DNA from: a virus
Direction: 5' to 3' (one strand)
DNA: 21,009 bases
IMG/VR virus record: IMGVR_UViG_3300046740_000473
Span: 1-21,009 of that record
Below are positions 19,668 to 21,009 of the stretch, in pieces (the stretch's first letter is position 1; every line of letters starts with the position of its first letter). A program made the position numbers and the translations under genes. The notes below the pieces were generated by a model. That model saw only the letters and a list, made by a program, of their open reading frames with translations. It was not told where the DNA came from and searched no databases.

Positions 19668-21009
19668 CCTCTTCCGCCCATCATCGAGCGTGAACAAGCC
19701 GACCGGCCCGGCAACCTCGCTGCGCATCCAGCAGGCGGTGCAGGGCAAGGGGCGGCTCGTCGGGTGGGGGCAGACCCGTGTCGCCGGCAACCTCATCTGG
19801 TACGGGGACTTCACGGCGACCCCCGTGAACAGCGGCGGCGGCGGCAAGGGCGGGAGCGGCGGCGGCGGCAAGGGCGGCGGCGGCAACACGACCTACAACT
19901 ACACGGCGGCGGTCGCCATCTCGATGTGCGAGGGGCCGATCACCGACGTCTTCACGATCTGGTACAACAAGCAGAAGACCACCTACCAGATAGCGTCAGA
20001 CCCCTTCTCCACTCTCTGGGGCGCGCCGGGCACCGCCTTGAACATGGTGCTGTTCAAGGGCACGTACGCGCAGACCGCATGGGGCTATCTCACGAGCCTC
20101 CACCCTACCGAGGCGCTGAACTACCGCGGCGACGCCTACATGGCGGCCGGTCCGTTCCAGCTCGGCGACACGCCGGAGCTTCCGAACTTCACCTTCGAGG
20201 TGAGGTTCCTCATCAACAGCGCCTACGCGGGGACGACGGACGCGAACCCGCGCGACCTCATGCTCGACGCGCTCACCAACGACAAGTACGGCGTCGGCTT
20301 CCCGGCGTCGCGGTGGGAAGGCTCGACCAGCTACTCTAACTACTGCGTCGCCACCGGGCTGGTGATGTCGCCCGTGCTCGCCGACCAGAGGGCGTTCACG
20401 GACCACATGAAAGACTGGCTGCTGGCGACGAACAGCGAGGCGGTATGGTCTGCCGGGCTGCTCAAGATCGTCCCCTACGGCGACCAGAACACCACCGCGA
20501 ACGGCGCCACCTACACGGTGCCGGCGCTCCCCCTCTACGCGCTCACTGACAACGACTTCATGCCCGGCACCGGGGAGACCGGCGCGCCCGTGCAGGTCCA
20601 CCGCTCGCGCGTGGAGGACCAGGACAACTCCGTGTCGGTGGAGTTCCTCGACGCGACCAACGACTACAACCCGGCCGTCGTGGAGGTGAAGGACGACGCG
20701 GCCATCCAGGTCTACGGGCTGAAGAAGCAGGCGGTGACGCAACTGCACCAGTTCACGCAGCTCGCGGCCGCGACGATGTCGGCGGCACTCCAGCTCGGCC
20801 GGCAACTGATCCGGTCGCAGTACGAGTTCACCGTCCAGAGCGCCTTCATCCTCCTCGACCCGATGGACGTGATCACCATCACGGACCCGGGCCTCAGCTC
20901 CTCCGCCATCACGGTCCGCATCAAGGAGATCACCGAGAACCAGGACAGCACCCTCACGATGATCGCGGAGGACTACCTCGCCGGGTCCGCGTCGTCGCCG
21001 CTCTACGGC
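19660..21009 (+). CDS. Tail tip / host specificity protein (GTA gp15-like, J-like), 5' part
   Basis: The first 450 codons of a longer gene that runs off the window without a stop. The start ATG 19660 overlaps the methyltransferase end by 8 nt. Residues about 52-70 are a Gly/Ser/Lys linker (GGGGKGGSGGGGKGGGG), followed by TTYNYTAAVAISMCEGPITDVFTIWYNKQK, RGDAYMAAGPFQLGDTPELPNFTFEV, and LMLDALTNDKYGVGFPASRW with a later QLGRQLIRSQYEFTV, the pattern of phage tail tip (Phage-tail_3/gp15-like) proteins. It would form the baseplate hub and link to receptor binding. It follows NlpC/P60 in the conserved order, interrupted by the methyltransferase. Confidence 0.82.
   Translation, partial: MANLFRPSSSVNKPTGPATSLRIQQAVQGKGRLVGWGQTRVAGNLIWYGDFTATPVNSGGGGKGGSGGGGKGGGGNTTYNYTAAVAISMCEGPITDVFTIWYNKQKTTYQIASDPFSTLWGAPGTALNMVLFKGTYAQTAWGYLTSLHPTEALNYRGDAYMAAGPFQLGDTPELPNFTFEVRFLINSAYAGTTDANPRDLMLDALTNDKYGVGFPASRWEGSTSYSNYCVATGLVMSPVLADQRAFTDHMKDWLLATNSEAVWSAGLLKIVPYGDQNTTANGATYTVPALPLYALTDNDFMPGTGETGAPVQVHRSRVEDQDNSVSVEFLDATNDYNPAVVEVKDDAAIQVYGLKKQAVTQLHQFTQLAAATMSAALQLGRQLIRSQYEFTVQSAFILLDPMDVITITDPGLSSSAITVRIKEITENQDSTLTMIAEDYLAGSASSPLYG
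19831..19890 (+). repeat. Gly-rich linker-coding direct repeat
   Basis: The stretch encoding GGGGKGG twice repeats AGCGGCGGCGGCGGCAAGGG with near identity at about 19830 and 19857. It encodes a flexible Gly/Lys/Ser linker in the tail tip protein. Simple-sequence DNA of this kind is prone to slippage. Confidence 0.65.

Noticed and set aside
1-21009. tRNA, rRNA, integrase or attachment sites
   Set aside because: I looked for cloverleaf-type segments and recombinase motifs and saw none. The absence limits any claim about lysogeny.

Overview
The window is part of the morphogenesis region of a tailed phage or prophage with a long non-contractile (siphovirus-type) tail. Every gene lies on the + strand and the genes are packed head to tail. 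The high GC content, the tail-tip gene order shared with the Rhodobacter gene transfer agent (DUF2460, DUF2163/BR0599, NlpC/P60, gp15/J-like tip) and an Omp25/Omp31-type outer-membrane protein all suggest an alphaproteobacterial host, most likely Hyphomicrobiales (Rhizobiales). I see no integrase, terminase, portal, capsid or tRNA, so free phage versus prophage cannot be decided.

Layout. (1) Positions 1-7.6 kb hold small Ser/Thr/Ala/Gly-rich beta proteins that look like virion decorations or fibres. Interspersed are two paralogous Rossmann-like proteins (821, 2055), a GT-A-type glycosyltransferase (6369), a SAM methyltransferase (7045) and a cysteine-rich zinc-ribbon protein (3576). (2) Positions 7.6-9.3 kb encode a 567-aa protein made of about twelve 31-36-residue repeats around a (P)(I)TAG(I/L)QDFD core. 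(3) Positions 9.3-12.2 kb are the head-tail joining and tail tube block: gp6-like connector fused to a beta domain, small ORF, HK97 gp10-like protein, tail terminator, major tail protein. (4) Positions 12.2-13.36 kb are an interruption: a GGCNN pentamer array, a strong intrinsic terminator, an outer-membrane beta-barrel gene, more hairpins and a candidate promoter. (5) Positions 13.36-16.74 kb hold the tail assembly chaperone pair (candidate -1 frameshift), tape measure protein, a small protein and DUF2460. (6) Positions 16.74-17.1 kb are a second, longer GGCNN array. (7) Positions 17.1-21.0 kb hold DUF2163/BR0599, an HNH endonuclease, NlpC/P60, a short C5-cytosine methyltransferase and the start of the tail tip protein, which runs off the window.

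Working together: the conserved genes build the neck, tube, tape measure and tip. The tip complex contains a peptidoglycan hydrolase for cell entry. The surface-protein block plus sugar and methyl transferases may make and modify the virion exterior (inference). Many adjacent genes overlap as ATGA, GTGA or TGATG, implying translational coupling. The most notable accessory features are the HNH element, which carries a synonymously recoded copy of the last ten codons of the DUF2163 gene and leaves the ancestral 3' end stranded upstream of NlpC/P60; the two pentamer arrays; the repeat protein; and the outer-membrane protein cargo unit.
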